DNA of 64,000 bases from Pseudomonas yangonensis (GCF_009932725.1 NZ_BLJU01000027.1:1-64000), one strand, 5' to 3'. Shown: positions 43,737 to 52,891, numbered from the stretch's first letter. Notes: generated by a model not told the origin, from the sequence alone. A program made the numbers and translations.

Positions 43737-45062
43737 GTGGATCTGTTCGGTCGCCAACCCGTCGCGCAGCCCCTGGCTGCGCGTCTGCGTGCTACCACCC
43801 TGGATGAATACGTCGGCCAGGAACACGTGCTGGGGCCGGGTAAACCGCTGCGTGAGGCGTTGGAGCAGGGCGCCTTGCATTCGATGATCTTCTGGGGGCC
43901 GCCCGGTGTGGGCAAAACCACCCTGGCACGTCTGCTGGCCAAGGTCACCGATGCCCATTTCGAGACCATTTCCGCCGTTTTGTCCGGTGTGAAGGAAATC
44001 CGTCAGGCTGTCGAAGTGGCTCAGCAGCATGCATCGCAGTACGGCCGTCGCACCATCCTCTTCGTTGACGAGGTGCATCGTTTCAACAAGAGCCAGCAGG
44101 ACGCATTCCTGCCTTACGTTGAAGACGGCACGCTGATCTTCATCGGTGCCACCACCGAGAATCCCTCGTTCGAGCTGAACAACGCACTGCTGTCGCGCGC
44201 CCGCGTCTACGTGCTCAAGAGCCTGGACGAGGCTGCGATGCGCAAGCTGATCAATCGCGCCTTGACCGATCCGAAAGGATTGGGCGATCGCCATCTCAAC
44301 CTGCCGGACGAGGCTTTTCAGATCCTTCTGGCTGCCGCCGATGGCGATGGTCGCCGTCTACTCAACTTTCTCGAGAATGCCGCCGACCTGGCGGAAGACG
44401 ATGGCGAGATCGGCGTCGAACTGCTGCAGAATCTGCTGGGCGACAGCCGCCGTCGTTTCGACAAGGGCGGCGAGGCCTTTTATGACCAGATATCCGCGCT
44501 GCACAAATCGGTGCGTGGCTCCAGCCCGGACGGCGCGCTTTACTGGTACGCGCGCATGCTTGACGGCGGCTGCGACCCGCTCTATATCGCCCGGCGTGTG
44601 GTGCGCATGGCCAGCGAGGATATCGGCAACGCCGATCCGCGTGCCCTGACCCTGTGCCTCAATGCCTGGGACGTGCAGGAGCGTCTCGGCAGTCCGGAAG
44701 GCGAGCTGGCCGTCGCGCAAGCCATCGTCTACCTGGCCTGCGCGCCGAAAAGCAATGCGGTGTACACGGCCTTCAAGGCAGCGATGCGTGATGCTGTCGA
44801 GCAGGGCTCGCAGGAGGTGCCGCTGCACCTGCGCAATGCCCCGACCAAGCTGATGAAGCAGCTCGGCTATGGCGATGAGTACCGCTATGCCCATGACGAG
44901 CCGGATGCCTACGCTGCGGGCGAGGATTACTTCCCCGAGACTCTGCAGCCGCGTCAGTACTACGATCCAGTGCCACGCGGCCTGGAGCTGAAGATTCGCG
45001 ACAAGCTGCAGCATTTGCGCAATCTGGATGCCAAAAGCGCCAGGCAGAGGCGGAAACCATGA
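43737..45062 (+). CDS. rarA: Replication-associated recombination protein RarA
   Basis: AAA+ clamp-loader-like ATPase (MgsA/RarA) acting at stalled replication forks. It has 441 residues. Walker A is GPPGVGKT (residues 54-61), Walker B is LFVDEVHRFN (about 104-113), and sensor TTENPSFELN follows. The start is GTG at 43737, three bases after the lolA stop. Its stop overlaps the crcB start (ATGA). Confidence 0.94.
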   Translation: MDLFGRQPVAQPLAARLRATTLDEYVGQEHVLGPGKPLREALEQGALHSMIFWGPPGVGKTTLARLLAKVTDAHFETISAVLSGVKEIRQAVEVAQQHASQYGRRTILFVDEVHRFNKSQQDAFLPYVEDGTLIFIGATTENPSFELNNALLSRARVYVLKSLDEAAMRKLINRALTDPKGLGDRHLNLPDEAFQILLAAADGDGRRLLNFLENAADLAEDDGEIGVELLQNLLGDSRRRFDKGGEAFYDQISALHKSVRGSSPDGALYWYARMLDGGCDPLYIARRVVRMASEDIGNADPRALTLCLNAWDVQERLGSPEGELAVAQAIVYLACAPKSNAVYTAFKAAMRDAVEQGSQEVPLHLRNAPTKLMKQLGYGDEYRYAHDEPDAYAAGEDYFPETLQPRQYYDPVPRGLELKIRDKLQHLRNLDAKSARQRRKP

Positions 45063-45439
45063 TCCGAGTGGCGCTTGCCGTAGCCGCAGGGGGAGCGGTT
45101 GGCTCGGTCATGCGGTTTCTGGTTTCCAGCTGGGTCGCCGGCAACTGGCCGCGGCACTTCTATCTTGGGACCTTTGCCGTCAATGTCCTGGGTTGCCTGT
45201 TGATCGGCCTGCTGTCCGGCTTGTTTCTGACGCGCAGCGACTTGCCCCTGGAGCTGCGCACCGGGCTGATCACCGGCGTGCTCGGCGGTTTCACCACCTT
45301 TTCATCCTTCAGCCTGGAAATCATGAAACTGATCGAGGGTGGTCGCGCCGCCGAAGCCCTCGGCTACCTGGCATTCAGCATCATCGGCGGCCTGCTGGCG
45401 GCCTGGGCAGGTTTGAGCCTGGCTCGTTTGGCTGCCTGA
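45059..45439 (+). CDS. crcB: Fluoride ion transporter CrcB/Fluc
   Basis: Small dual-topology fluoride channel, 126 residues, four membrane helices. Conserved segments are GGAVGSVMRF (residues 10-19), GTFAVNVLGCLLIG (with Asn41) and GVLGGFTTFSSFSLE, with the Phe-box and Na-binding TTFSSF. Translation is coupled to rarA by ATGA overlap, so no fluoride riboswitch can precede it directly, and none was seen. Confidence 0.93.
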   Translation: MIRVALAVAAGGAVGSVMRFLVSSWVAGNWPRHFYLGTFAVNVLGCLLIGLLSGLFLTRSDLPLELRTGLITGVLGGFTTFSSFSLEIMKLIEGGRAAEALGYLAFSIIGGLLAAWAGLSLARLAA

Positions 45440-45445
45440 CCTGCG

Positions 45446-45488
45446 GCAGGCTGTTGAAAAGAGCGCAGGTGGTTTTTCAACAGCCTGC
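45446..45488. repeat. Inverted repeat between crcB and serS
   Basis: Perfect 15-bp arms (GCAGGCTGTTGAAAA and TTTTCAACAGCCTGC) flank a 13-base centre. The arm resembles the terminus of the element at 25442 (CCGTTGAAAAAC), so this may be a minimal member or remnant of that repeat family. In the + transcript the right arm is preceded, not followed, by a T-run, so termination is doubtful. Confidence 0.55.
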
Positions 45489-45561
45489 TAAGGCTTTACA
45501 CTCCACAACCCGCGCCACAGTGCTGGCCATCACCATTTCGCCGTTGTCTTGAGACCCGAAC

Positions 45562-46842
45562 ATGCTCGATTCCAAACTCGTCCGCACGCAACTCTCCGAA
45601 ATCGCCGAACGCCTCGCTACCCGTGGCTTCGCCCTCGATGTCGCTCGCTTCGAGGCCCTGGAGAGTCAGCGCAAGTCGGTGCAGGTGCGCACCGAGCAAC
45701 TGCAGGCCGAGCGCAACAGCCGTTCCAAGTCCATCGGCCAGGCCAAGGCGCGCGGTGAAGATATCGCGCCCTTGCTGGCGGAAGTCGACCAGATGGGCAG
45801 CGACCTGGAAGCCGGCAAGCGTGAGCTGGACGCCATCCAGAACGAGCTGGACAACCTGCTGCTGAACATCCCAAACCTGCCGCACGAGTCCGTGCCTGTC
45901 GGCGCGGATGAGGACGGCAACGTCGAGGTGGCGCGCTGGGGCACCCCGCGCAGCTTCGACTTCGAAATCAAGGACCACGTAGCCCTGGGCGAGCAACACG
46001 GCTGGCTGGACTTCGAAACCGCCGCCAAACTGTCCGGCGCGCGTTTCGCCTTGCTACGCGGCCCCATCGCCCGCCTGCATCGCGCCCTGGCGCAGTTCAT
46101 GATCAACCTGCACACCGGCGAGCACGGCTACGAAGAGGCCTACACGCCTTATCTGGTGCAGGCCCCGGCACTGCAGGGCACCGGCCAGCTGCCGAAGTTC
46201 GAGGAAGACCTGTTCAAGATCCGTCGTGAAGACCAGGCCGATCTGTACCTGATCCCGACTGCCGAAGTCTCGCTGACCAATATCGTCGCCGGCGAAATTC
46301 TCGATGCCAAGCAACTGCCGCTGAAGTTCGTCGCCCATACCCCGTGCTTTCGCAGCGAGGCGGGCGCCTCCGGCCGCGATACCCGCGGCATGATCCGCCA
46401 GCACCAGTTCGACAAGGTGGAGATGGTGCAGGTCGTCGATCCGTCCAAGTCCTTCGAGGCGCTGGAAGGTATGACTGCCAACGCCGAGCGCGTGCTGCAA
46501 CTGCTGGAACTGCCGTATCGCAAGCTGGCGCTGTGCACCGGCGACATGGGTTTCTCTGCGGTGAAAACCTACGACCTGGAAGTCTGGGTGCCGAGCCAGG
46601 ACAAGTACCGCGAGATTTCCTCGTGCTCGAACTGTGGCGACTTCCAGGCTCGCCGCATGCAGGCGCGTTACCGTAACCCGGAAACCGGCAAGCCGGAACT
46701 GGTGCACACCCTCAACGGCTCCGGCCTGGCGGTCGGGCGTACCCTGGTGGCCGTGCTGGAGAACTACCAGCAGGCTGACGGCAGCATCCGTGTGCCCGAG
46801 GTGCTCAAGCCCTATATGGGCGGCATCGAAGTGATCGGCTAA
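45562..46842 (+). CDS. serS: Seryl-tRNA synthetase
   Basis: Class II aminoacyl-tRNA synthetase charging tRNA-Ser (a tRNA-Ser gene is in this window at 52892). It has 426 residues. The N-terminal antiparallel coiled-coil arm lies at about residues 28-100. The class II motif 2 (FRSEAGASGRDTRGMIRQHQF, about residues 265-285) and motif 3 (NGSGLAVGRTLVAVLEN) are both visible. It starts at the ATG at 45562 with no close upstream gene, and a terminator follows. Confidence 0.97.
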   Translation: MLDSKLVRTQLSEIAERLATRGFALDVARFEALESQRKSVQVRTEQLQAERNSRSKSIGQAKARGEDIAPLLAEVDQMGSDLEAGKRELDAIQNELDNLLLNIPNLPHESVPVGADEDGNVEVARWGTPRSFDFEIKDHVALGEQHGWLDFETAAKLSGARFALLRGPIARLHRALAQFMINLHTGEHGYEEAYTPYLVQAPALQGTGQLPKFEEDLFKIRREDQADLYLIPTAEVSLTNIVAGEILDAKQLPLKFVAHTPCFRSEAGASGRDTRGMIRQHQFDKVEMVQVVDPSKSFEALEGMTANAERVLQLLELPYRKLALCTGDMGFSAVKTYDLEVWVPSQDKYREISSCSNCGDFQARRMQARYRNPETGKPELVHTLNGSGLAVGRTLVAVLENYQQADGSIRVPEVLKPYMGGIEVIG

Positions 46843-46862
46843 GTCTGATCGTTTTGCACGAT

Positions 46863-46891
46863 ACGGGGTGGCAGTAGCCGCCCCGTTTTTT
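46863..46891 (+). terminator. Rho-independent terminator of serS
   Basis: ACGGGGTGGC and GCCGCCCCGT pair around AGTA and are followed by TTTTTT, 21 bp after the serS stop. Confidence 0.85.
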
Positions 46892-47010
46892 GGGCGGCAG
46901 GCTGGCGATGGGCGCCGCAATGACAGCGCGCCCATTGCCGGCGTCCATCAGTGCCGCTTACAGGCACCTTGCGAGCCAGCCGCTCACTCTCCGCTTACGA
47001 GGCATGACTC

Positions 47011-48399
47011 ATGCAATTCCTTCCGCTGTTCCACAAGCTGCAGGATCGCCCGGTACTGGTGATCGGTGGTGGCGAGGTCGCGTTGCGCAAGGCACGCCTG
47101 CTGAGCGATGCCGGAGCACGTCTGCGCGTCGTGGCACCCGATATTCGTAGCGAGCTTCAGGAGCTGGCCGGGGCCGAGGGCTGTTTCCTGCGCGGCTATG
47201 TGAGCGGCGATCTGCAGGGCGTCGCCCTGGTCATTGCTGCGACTGATGACGTACCGCTCAACGCGCTGATTTCCGCCGAGGCCCAGGCATTGGGTATCCC
47301 GGTCAACGTGGTGGATGCGCCGGCGCTGTGCAGCGTGATCTTCCCGGCTATCGTCGATCGCTCGCCGTTGATCGTCGCAGTCAGCAGCGGCGGCGATGCG
47401 CCGGTGCTGGCCAGGTTGATTCGCGCCAAGATCGAAACCTGGATTCCGGCCACCTACGGTCAGCTGGCCAACCTGGGTAAGCGCTTCCGTGAGCGGGTCA
47501 AGCAGCTCTTTCCCGATGTACAGCAGCGCCGGGTGTTCTGGGAGGACGTCTTCCAGGGGCAGATCGCCGAGAGCGTGTTTGCCGGCAAGCCGGAAGAGGG
47601 CGAGCGCCTGCTGGAGGAGCGTTTGGCCGGTGCGGCGCCACGTGCGCTGGGCGAGGTCTATCTGGTCGGTGCCGGCCCGGGCGATCCCGATCTGCTGACC
47701 TTTCGCGCCCTGCGCCTGATGCAGCAAGCCGATGTGGTGCTCTACGACCGCCTGGTGGCACCGGCCATCATCGAGCTGTGCCGGCGCGATGCCGAGCGCA
47801 TCTACGTCGGCAAGCGCCGCGCCGATCATGCCGTGCCGCAGGAGCAGATCAACCAGCTGCTGATCGACCTGGCGCGCCAGGGCAAGCGCGTGCTGCGCCT
47901 AAAAGGGGGCGATCCGTTCATCTTCGGTCGCGGTGGCGAAGAGATCGAACAGCTGGCCGCCGAGGACATTCCATTTCAGGTGGTGCCGGGTATTACCGCG
48001 GCCTCCGGTTGCGCGGCCTATGCCGGGATTCCGCTGACCCACCGCGATCATGCGCAGTCGGTGCGTTTTGTCACCGGTCACCTCAAGGATGGCAGCAGCA
48101 ACCTGCCCTGGAAGGATCTGGTGGCGCCTGGGCAGACGCTGGTGTTCTACATGGGCCTGGTCGGGTTATCCGGCATCTGCGAGCAATTGATCGCGCACGG
48201 CCGCTCGGGTGCAACACCCGCGGCGCTGGTGCAGCAGGGCACCACGCAGAATCAGCGAGTATTCACCGGTACTCTGGAAACCCTGCCGCAGCTGGTGGCG
48301 CAGCACGAAGTGCATGCGCCCACTCTGGTGATAGTCGGGGAAGTGGTCACCCTGCGTGACAAGCTGGCCTGGTTCGAGGGTGCGCAGGGCAGCGTCTGA
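47011..48399 (+). CDS. cysG: Siroheme synthase CysG
   Basis: Trifunctional enzyme making siroheme from uroporphyrinogen III, for sulfite and nitrite reductases. It has 462 residues. The N-terminal dehydrogenase/ferrochelatase domain (residues 1-210) has the NAD motif VIGGGEVALRKARLL. The C-terminal uroporphyrinogen methyltransferase domain starts at about residue 215 with VGAGPGDPDLLT and includes GGDPFIFGRGGEE. The ATG at 47011 lies in a 168-bp gap after serS. Confidence 0.95.
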   Translation: MQFLPLFHKLQDRPVLVIGGGEVALRKARLLSDAGARLRVVAPDIRSELQELAGAEGCFLRGYVSGDLQGVALVIAATDDVPLNALISAEAQALGIPVNVVDAPALCSVIFPAIVDRSPLIVAVSSGGDAPVLARLIRAKIETWIPATYGQLANLGKRFRERVKQLFPDVQQRRVFWEDVFQGQIAESVFAGKPEEGERLLEERLAGAAPRALGEVYLVGAGPGDPDLLTFRALRLMQQADVVLYDRLVAPAIIELCRRDAERIYVGKRRADHAVPQEQINQLLIDLARQGKRVLRLKGGDPFIFGRGGEEIEQLAAEDIPFQVVPGITAASGCAAYAGIPLTHRDHAQSVRFVTGHLKDGSSNLPWKDLVAPGQTLVFYMGLVGLSGICEQLIAHGRSGATPAALVQQGTTQNQRVFTGTLETLPQLVAQHEVHAPTLVIVGEVVTLRDKLAWFEGAQGSV

Positions 48400-48404
48400 C
48401 GCAG

Positions 48405-48465
48405 GTAGGGTGGATCGCGCTTCATCGATCCACCGCGGCCGGGCATCAAGCGTCATCCACCCTAC
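48405..48465. repeat. GTAGGGTGGAT inverted repeat
   Basis: GTAGGGTGGAT (48405-48415) and its complement (48455-48465) enclose an internal GGATCG/CGATCC pair. It sits between the convergent cysG and reductase genes and may end both transcripts. GTAGGGTGGAT-type repeats are dispersed in many pseudomonads (from memory). Confidence 0.55.
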
Positions 48466-48475
48466 GACCTAGCTC

Positions 48476-49474
48476 TCAGCTTTTTGCCACACCCTTGCCC
48501 GGCAGGCGCTGGCGGTCATGCGCGCGGGTGAAGTCCTGCTGCGGCCCCTTGGGAATGACCCCGGTCGGGTTGATGGTGGCGTGACTGGCGTAGTAATGCG
48601 ATTTGATATGGGTGAAGTCCACCGTCTCGGCGATCCCCGGCCACTGATACAGCTCGCGCAGCCAGTTGGACAGATTAGGGTAGTCCTCGATGCGCCGCAG
48701 GTTGCACTTGAAGTGCCCGTGGTAAACGGCATCGAAGCGGATCAGCGTGGTGAACAGGCGGATGTCGGCTTCGGTCAGGTATTCACCGGCCAGATAGCGA
48801 TTGCTGTCCAGAAGTGATTCCAGCTCATCGAGCATGGCGAACAGCTCGTCGAAGGCTTCTTCGTAGGCTTCCTGGGTGGTGGCGAAGCCGGCGCGGTAGA
48901 CGCCGTTGTTCACCGCCGGGTAGATACGCTCGTTGAGCTGGTCGATACGTTCGCGTAGCGGCTCCGGGTAGAAGTCCAGGTCATTACCGGTCAGGCCATC
49001 GAAGGCGCTGTTGAACATGCGGATGATTTCCGCCGACTCGTTGCTGACGATGCCGCCGCTGTGTTTATCCCAGAGTGTTGGCACGGTGACGCGGCCGCTG
49101 TAGTGGGGATCGTCGGCCGTGTAGCGCTGGTGCATGTAGCTGAGGTTGTCGAGACGGTCGCCGCTGGAACCGAAGTTGCGGTCGAAGGTCCAGCCATGCT
49201 CGCGCATCAGCCAACTGACCACGGATACGTCGATCAAGGATTCCAGACCCTTGAGCTTGCGCAGGATCAGGGTACGGTGAGCCCAGGGGCAGGCCAGCGA
49301 GACGTACAGGTGATAGCGCCCGGCTTCGGCCTTGAAGCCGCCGTCGCCACTCGGGCCGGCGCTGCCGTCGGCGGTTACCCAGTTGCGGCGTTGCGCGCTT
49401 TCGCGTTGGAAGCGGCCACTGTCGCCAGTGTCATACCACTGGTCATGCCAGCGTCCATCGATCAGCAAACCCAT
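48476..49474 (-). CDS. Glutathionyl-hydroquinone reductase
   Basis: Xi-class glutathione transferase family (ECM4/YqjG/PcpF-like) that reduces glutathionyl-hydroquinones. It has 332 residues. The diagnostic redox site CPWAHR has the catalytic Cys62, with the helical C-terminal domain from about residue 170. The substrate is probably quinone-glutathione adducts; the name yqjG is used in E. coli. It is monocistronic and convergent with cysG. Confidence 0.9.
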   Translation of the reverse strand: MGLLIDGRWHDQWYDTGDSGRFQRESAQRRNWVTADGSAGPSGDGGFKAEAGRYHLYVSLACPWAHRTLILRKLKGLESLIDVSVVSWLMREHGWTFDRNFGSSGDRLDNLSYMHQRYTADDPHYSGRVTVPTLWDKHSGGIVSNESAEIIRMFNSAFDGLTGNDLDFYPEPLRERIDQLNERIYPAVNNGVYRAGFATTQEAYEEAFDELFAMLDELESLLDSNRYLAGEYLTEADIRLFTTLIRFDAVYHGHFKCNLRRIEDYPNLSNWLRELYQWPGIAETVDFTHIKSHYYASHATINPTGVIPKGPQQDFTRAHDRQRLPGKGVAKS

Positions 49475-49548
49475 AACGCTTGCCTCCGTTCTTGAGTGAA
49501 CTTGGAGTCTAGCGCTGCAGGGTCGATAGAAAGGTGGAAAAAATTGGC

Positions 49549-50544
49549 TTAACCAATCGGCTGGATAGATTGTAACCGTGCTTCCCAGCGTTGCCGGGCC
49601 TGTTCAAAAGCCTGCTCGCGCGGCATGCCCAGCCCTCGCAACGCGACCGCCATGGTGGCGACAACGGCGAGCTGGCCGTAGGCATCCTCGCGTTCGCCGC
49701 GCCAGAAGCCGTTCAGGGCCGTCGGGTCGAGCTGCTCCGGTTTGACGTGGCGCTGCGCCGAAAGGGCTGGCCATTCCTCATCCCAGTTCTCGCCGAGGCG
49801 GGTGCCGTGCAGGTGGCAGGATACGTCCGGGTTGACCTCTATCTCGCCGCCTTCACCCTTGATCACGATGGCAGCGTCACCGAGCAGGCGGCTGGCTTCG
49901 CGGTGCACGACCTGGTAGCCGGGATGGAAAATACTCTGCAGCCCGCAGCCGGCCGCCAGCGGGTTGATGATGCGCGCCAGGGAGTGTATCGGCGAGCGCA
50001 GACCCAGCGTGTTGCGCAGATCGATCATGCGCTGCAGCGCCGGCATCCAGTCGCCCAGGTAACTGTAGGCCAGGCCCTGTTGATCGAGCGCCGATGCCAC
50101 GCTCTGCCAGTCGCGGCAGCAGGGGATATCCAGGGCTGCCAGCAGCTGCTCGCTATACAGGCGTCCTGCGGTGTGAGCGCCGCCGCCATGCATGAAGATG
50201 CGCACGCCACTGGCGGCCAGCGCCTTGGCCGCCAGCAGGTACCAGGGCAGGTGGCGCTTCTTGCCGGCGTAGCTGGGCCAGTCCAGATCGACCTGAATAC
50301 GGGGAGCCGCCAGTCGTGGGCGGATGGCTTCGGTAAAACCGGCAAGCTCCTCCGCGCTTTCCTCCTTGTGCCGCAGCAGCATCAGGAAGGCGCCGAGCTG
50401 GGTGTCCTCGACCTTGCCGTCGAGCAGCATACCCATGGCTTCACGGGCTTCCTCGCGGGTCAGGCCGCGTGCACCGCGTTTGCCTTTGCCGAGAATGCGC
50501 ACGAACTGGGCGAAAGGATGTTCTTCAGGCGTGATCAGGTTCAT
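49549..50544 (-). CDS. ybiB: YbiB-like glycosyltransferase family protein (TrpD2)
   Basis: A 331-residue protein of the TrpD2/YbiB family, which shares the anthranilate phosphoribosyltransferase fold (FAQFVRILGKGKRGARGLTREEAREAMGMLL at residues 7-37 is the helical N-domain) but lacks that activity in the family; E. coli YbiB binds nucleic acid. The catalytic glycine-rich loop is altered (MHGGGAHTAGRLYS). The ATG overlaps the tusE stop (ATGA), tying it to the tus operon. Confidence 0.85.
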   Translation of the reverse strand: MNLITPEEHPFAQFVRILGKGKRGARGLTREEAREAMGMLLDGKVEDTQLGAFLMLLRHKEESAEELAGFTEAIRPRLAAPRIQVDLDWPSYAGKKRHLPWYLLAAKALAASGVRIFMHGGGAHTAGRLYSEQLLAALDIPCCRDWQSVASALDQQGLAYSYLGDWMPALQRMIDLRNTLGLRSPIHSLARIINPLAAGCGLQSIFHPGYQVVHREASRLLGDAAIVIKGEGGEIEVNPDVSCHLHGTRLGENWDEEWPALSAQRHVKPEQLDPTALNGFWRGEREDAYGQLAVVATMAVALRGLGMPREQAFEQARQRWEARLQSIQPIG

Positions 50545-50876
50545 AGGCAGTTGGTCGGTTTCGGCAGGCCGGCGAGCTTGGCGGCGAGTTTGGCGGGCGT
50601 GCCCTTGAACAGACGGTTGAGGTGCAGGCTGTTGCCCTTGTCGGGGCCGAGCTTGAGCGCCACGTACTTGATCAGGGGGCGATTGGCCGGCGACAGCTGG
50701 AACTCATCGTAGAAGGCACGCAGCAGGTCGAGAATTTCCCAGTGCTCGTGGCTCAGTTGCAGCTCCTCGGCGGCAGCCAGTGCTTCGGCAACCGGGTGCG
50801 ACCAGTCCTGCAGGTCGACCAGGTAGCCATCCTTGTCCAGGGCGATTTCGCGGCCGGCGACGTCAAGAGTACTCAT
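50541..50876 (-). CDS. tusE: Sulfur relay protein TusE/DsrC family
   Basis: Sulfur carrier that accepts persulfide from TusBCD and passes it to MnmA for tRNA thiolation. It has 111 residues from the ATG at 50876, which overlaps the tusB stop; a TTG two codons upstream is an alternative. The conserved penultimate Cys of the flexible tail (PTNCL) is present, while the second DsrC-type Cys is absent, fitting TusE rather than sulfite-reductase DsrC. Confidence 0.92.
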   Translation of the reverse strand: MSTLDVAGREIALDKDGYLVDLQDWSHPVAEALAAAEELQLSHEHWEILDLLRAFYDEFQLSPANRPLIKYVALKLGPDKGNSLHLNRLFKGTPAKLAAKLAGLPKPTNCL

Positions 50877-51172
50877 AGCCAACTGTTGACCTTGGCGTAG
50901 CGGGTGCAGAGCTCAACGAACGCCGGGTAATCCACGGTCCTCACGCGCTCGGGTGCCTGCAGGCCGCGTGCGGCGAGGTCTTCGTCCAGGGCATAGAGCG
51001 CAACGCTGGCGGGCATCAGCTGCAGCGCCTGCAGGTTGGCGGTATCGGGCTGCAGGGCATAGACCGCATCACCGCTGAGCAGCAGCGCGTCGTCGGCGCC
51101 CAGCAGGCGCAGGCAACTGGCCAGGCGGCTGTCGGCGAACGGCGAGTGGGAAAGGATATGCAGGGTGGCCAT
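50873..51172 (-). CDS. tusB: Sulfur relay protein TusB
   Basis: A 99-residue DsrH/TusB family subunit of the TusBCD hexamer. It begins MATLHILSHSPFADSRLASCLRLL, typical of the family, with LLLSGDAVYAL near residue 33. It is non-catalytic and structural. It is packed between tusC (1-bp overlap) and tusE (4-bp overlap). Confidence 0.92.
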   Translation of the reverse strand: MATLHILSHSPFADSRLASCLRLLGADDALLLSGDAVYALQPDTANLQALQLMPASVALYALDEDLAARGLQAPERVRTVDYPAFVELCTRYAKVNSWL

Positions 51173-51531
51173 CAGAGGGTGATCACCTGGTCGTAACGAT
51201 CGAGGAGGGCGGCCAGCGCGCTGTCGTCGAGGCGCTGTACCGCGATATTCAGGTCGGCGGCGCCGAGTCCGCGCTCGGCCAGGCTGCGCTGGCTGGCGTA
51301 CAGATCGTCCACGCCGAACATCGGCAGGGCCTGCAGGTTGGCGCCGAGGTCCTTCTGTTGCAGAGCATTCGGCTGCTGGACCTTGCTCAGCTGGAACACG
51401 CCGTCATCAAGAAACAGCATGCCGATGGGCAAGTCGAAGGCGCCACCGGCCAGGGCGATGTCCAGTGCCTCGCGCGCGCCGGGACCGCTCCAGGGTGCCT
51501 GACGGCTGATGATCAACAGCGACTTGCTCAT
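51172..51531 (-). CDS. tusC: Sulfur relay protein TusC
   Basis: A 119-residue DsrF/TusC family subunit. Family segments are SRQAPWSGPGAREALDIALAGGAFD (about residues 9-33) and LFLDDGVFQL. It overlaps tusD and tusB by 1 bp each. It forms the TusBCD complex that relays IscS sulfur. Confidence 0.92.
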   Translation of the reverse strand: MSKSLLIISRQAPWSGPGAREALDIALAGGAFDLPIGMLFLDDGVFQLSKVQQPNALQQKDLGANLQALPMFGVDDLYASQRSLAERGLGAADLNIAVQRLDDSALAALLDRYDQVITL

Positions 51532-51923
51532 CAGTGGCCTCCGAAGCAGATCAGGCGGTCGGCCTGCTGCGCCGCTTCATGCAACTGGCCGAGGCCGGAA
51601 AGCTCCCACGGGGCCTGCAGATTGGCCGCCGGGCGCGCATAGCGCTGCGCCTCGTCGGCATTGAGTACGCCACGACGCAGGGCGGCAGCGATGCAGACTA
51701 CGGCATCCAGCCCATTGGCCGTGACGAACTCGCGCCACTCTCGGGGCAGATCCAGCTCGTCCTGAGGGCTCACGACATTGCTGGCAGCGCTATGCACGCC
51801 GTCCTGGTAGAAGAACAGGCGAACGATTTCGTGGCCGCCCGCCAGCGCCGCCTGGGCGAAACGCAGGGCGCGTCGCGAGGCAGGCAGATGAGGAGCGGCG
51901 AACAGGGCGATGGCAAACTTCAT
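51531..51923 (-). CDS. tusD: Sulfurtransferase TusD
   Basis: A 130-residue DsrE/TusD family catalytic subunit. The active Cys is in VVCIAAALRRGV (about residue 74), matching Cys78 of E. coli TusD. The start is the ATG at 51923 (MKFAIALFAAPHLP), not the upstream frame start at 51989. First gene of the tusDCBE-ybiB operon. Confidence 0.93.
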   Translation of the reverse strand: MKFAIALFAAPHLPASRRALRFAQAALAGGHEIVRLFFYQDGVHSAASNVVSPQDELDLPREWREFVTANGLDAVVCIAAALRRGVLNADEAQRYARPAANLQAPWELSGLGQLHEAAQQADRLICFGGH

Positions 51924-52015
51924 GGAGCGTCCGGTGAGGCAAAACTGGGGCAATGATAAGGCCAGGGTGCCCGGCAAACAAAGAATCACTGCAGCGAGGC
52001 AAAACAGGCGCGCAA

Positions 52016-52039
52016 GAAAAAGCCCGCCGAAGCGGGCTC
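52016..52039 (-). terminator. Rho-independent terminator of the BI-1 gene
   Basis: On the minus strand AGCCCGC-TTCG-GCGGGCT is followed by TTTTTC, 20 bp after the stop at 52059. It separates the membrane protein gene from the tus operon. Confidence 0.85.
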
Positions 52040-52058
52040 GAAGGGGGACGAACCTTGA

Positions 52059-52727
52059 TCAGTCGTCGCCGCCCATGATGCCGAAGATCTGCAGCAGGCT
52101 GACGAACAGGTTGTAGATCGACACGTACAGGCTGATGGTAGCCATGATGTAGTTGCGCTCACCGCCATGGATGATGGCGCTGGTCTGGAACAGGATGCAG
52201 ACCGAGGAGAACAACACGAAGCCGGCGCTGATCGCCAGTTGCAGGCCGCTGATCTGGAAGAAGAAGCTGGCCAAAACGGCGGCGAGCAGGACGAAGAAGC
52301 CGGCAGTGATGAAACCGCTGAGGAAGCTCATGTCCTTGCGGGTGGTCAGCACGTAAGCGGACAGACCGAAGAACACCAGTGCGGTCATGGAGAACGCCGA
52401 GCTGATCACCTCGGCACCGTTGGCCATGCCCAGGTAGCGGTTGAGGATCGGACCGAGGGTGTAGCCCATGAAACCGGTCAGGGCGAGGGTGGAAACCAGG
52501 CCCCATGCCGAGTCACGCAGCTTGTAGGTGAGGAAGAACAGGCCGTAGAAGCCGATCAGTACCACGAAGAAGTTCGGGTAGGGCACGTTGGCGCGTTGGC
52601 TGAGAAAAGCGACCAGGCCACTGAAGGCCAGGGTGATGGCCAGCAAACCGTAGGTGTTGCGCAAAACCTTGCTGACTTCCAGCTGATCGGCCTGCGAATG
52701 GTTTAGTACGTAGTCTCGCTCTTGCAT
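52059..52727 (-). CDS. yccA: Bax inhibitor-1 / YccA family membrane protein
   Basis: A 222-residue protein with seven predicted membrane helices and a short hydrophilic N-terminus, of the BI-1/YccA family. E. coli YccA modulates FtsH. The C-terminal helix region ends in MGGDD, with the family's acidic residues near it (SLYVSIYNLFVSLLQIFGIMGG). It is divergent from the tRNA-Ser gene and close to tusD, the usual Pseudomonas arrangement. Confidence 0.92.
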   Translation of the reverse strand: MQERDYVLNHSQADQLEVSKVLRNTYGLLAITLAFSGLVAFLSQRANVPYPNFFVVLIGFYGLFFLTYKLRDSAWGLVSTLALTGFMGYTLGPILNRYLGMANGAEVISSAFSMTALVFFGLSAYVLTTRKDMSFLSGFITAGFFVLLAAVLASFFFQISGLQLAISAGFVLFSSVCILFQTSAIIHGGERNYIMATISLYVSIYNLFVSLLQIFGIMGGDD

Positions 52728-52810
52728 GGCGACGCTCCTGTGGCACGAGGATCCGTTATTCGATTGGACCGGATCATAACAGAGCTAGTCGAAGTGCCAA
52801 GACAGAGAGT

Positions 52811-52838
52811 TTGACAGTGTGTTGCGTTCCGGTAAGAT
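52811..52838 (+). promoter_or_regulatory. Sigma-70 promoter of tRNA-Ser
   Basis: TTGACA (52811-52816) and TAAGAT (52833-52838) with a 16-bp spacer, about 50 bp before the mature tRNA. A good match to the consensus. Confidence 0.65.
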
Positions 52839-52891
52839 TGCCGCCCGCACTGCAGCGGAGGTTGAAGCCTCATCCTCCGCCTCCAGAGTTT

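Noticed and set aside
45059..45439. Fluoride riboswitch before crcB
   Set aside because: crcB starts inside the rarA stop codon, so there is no leader; nothing like the riboswitch fold was seen upstream.
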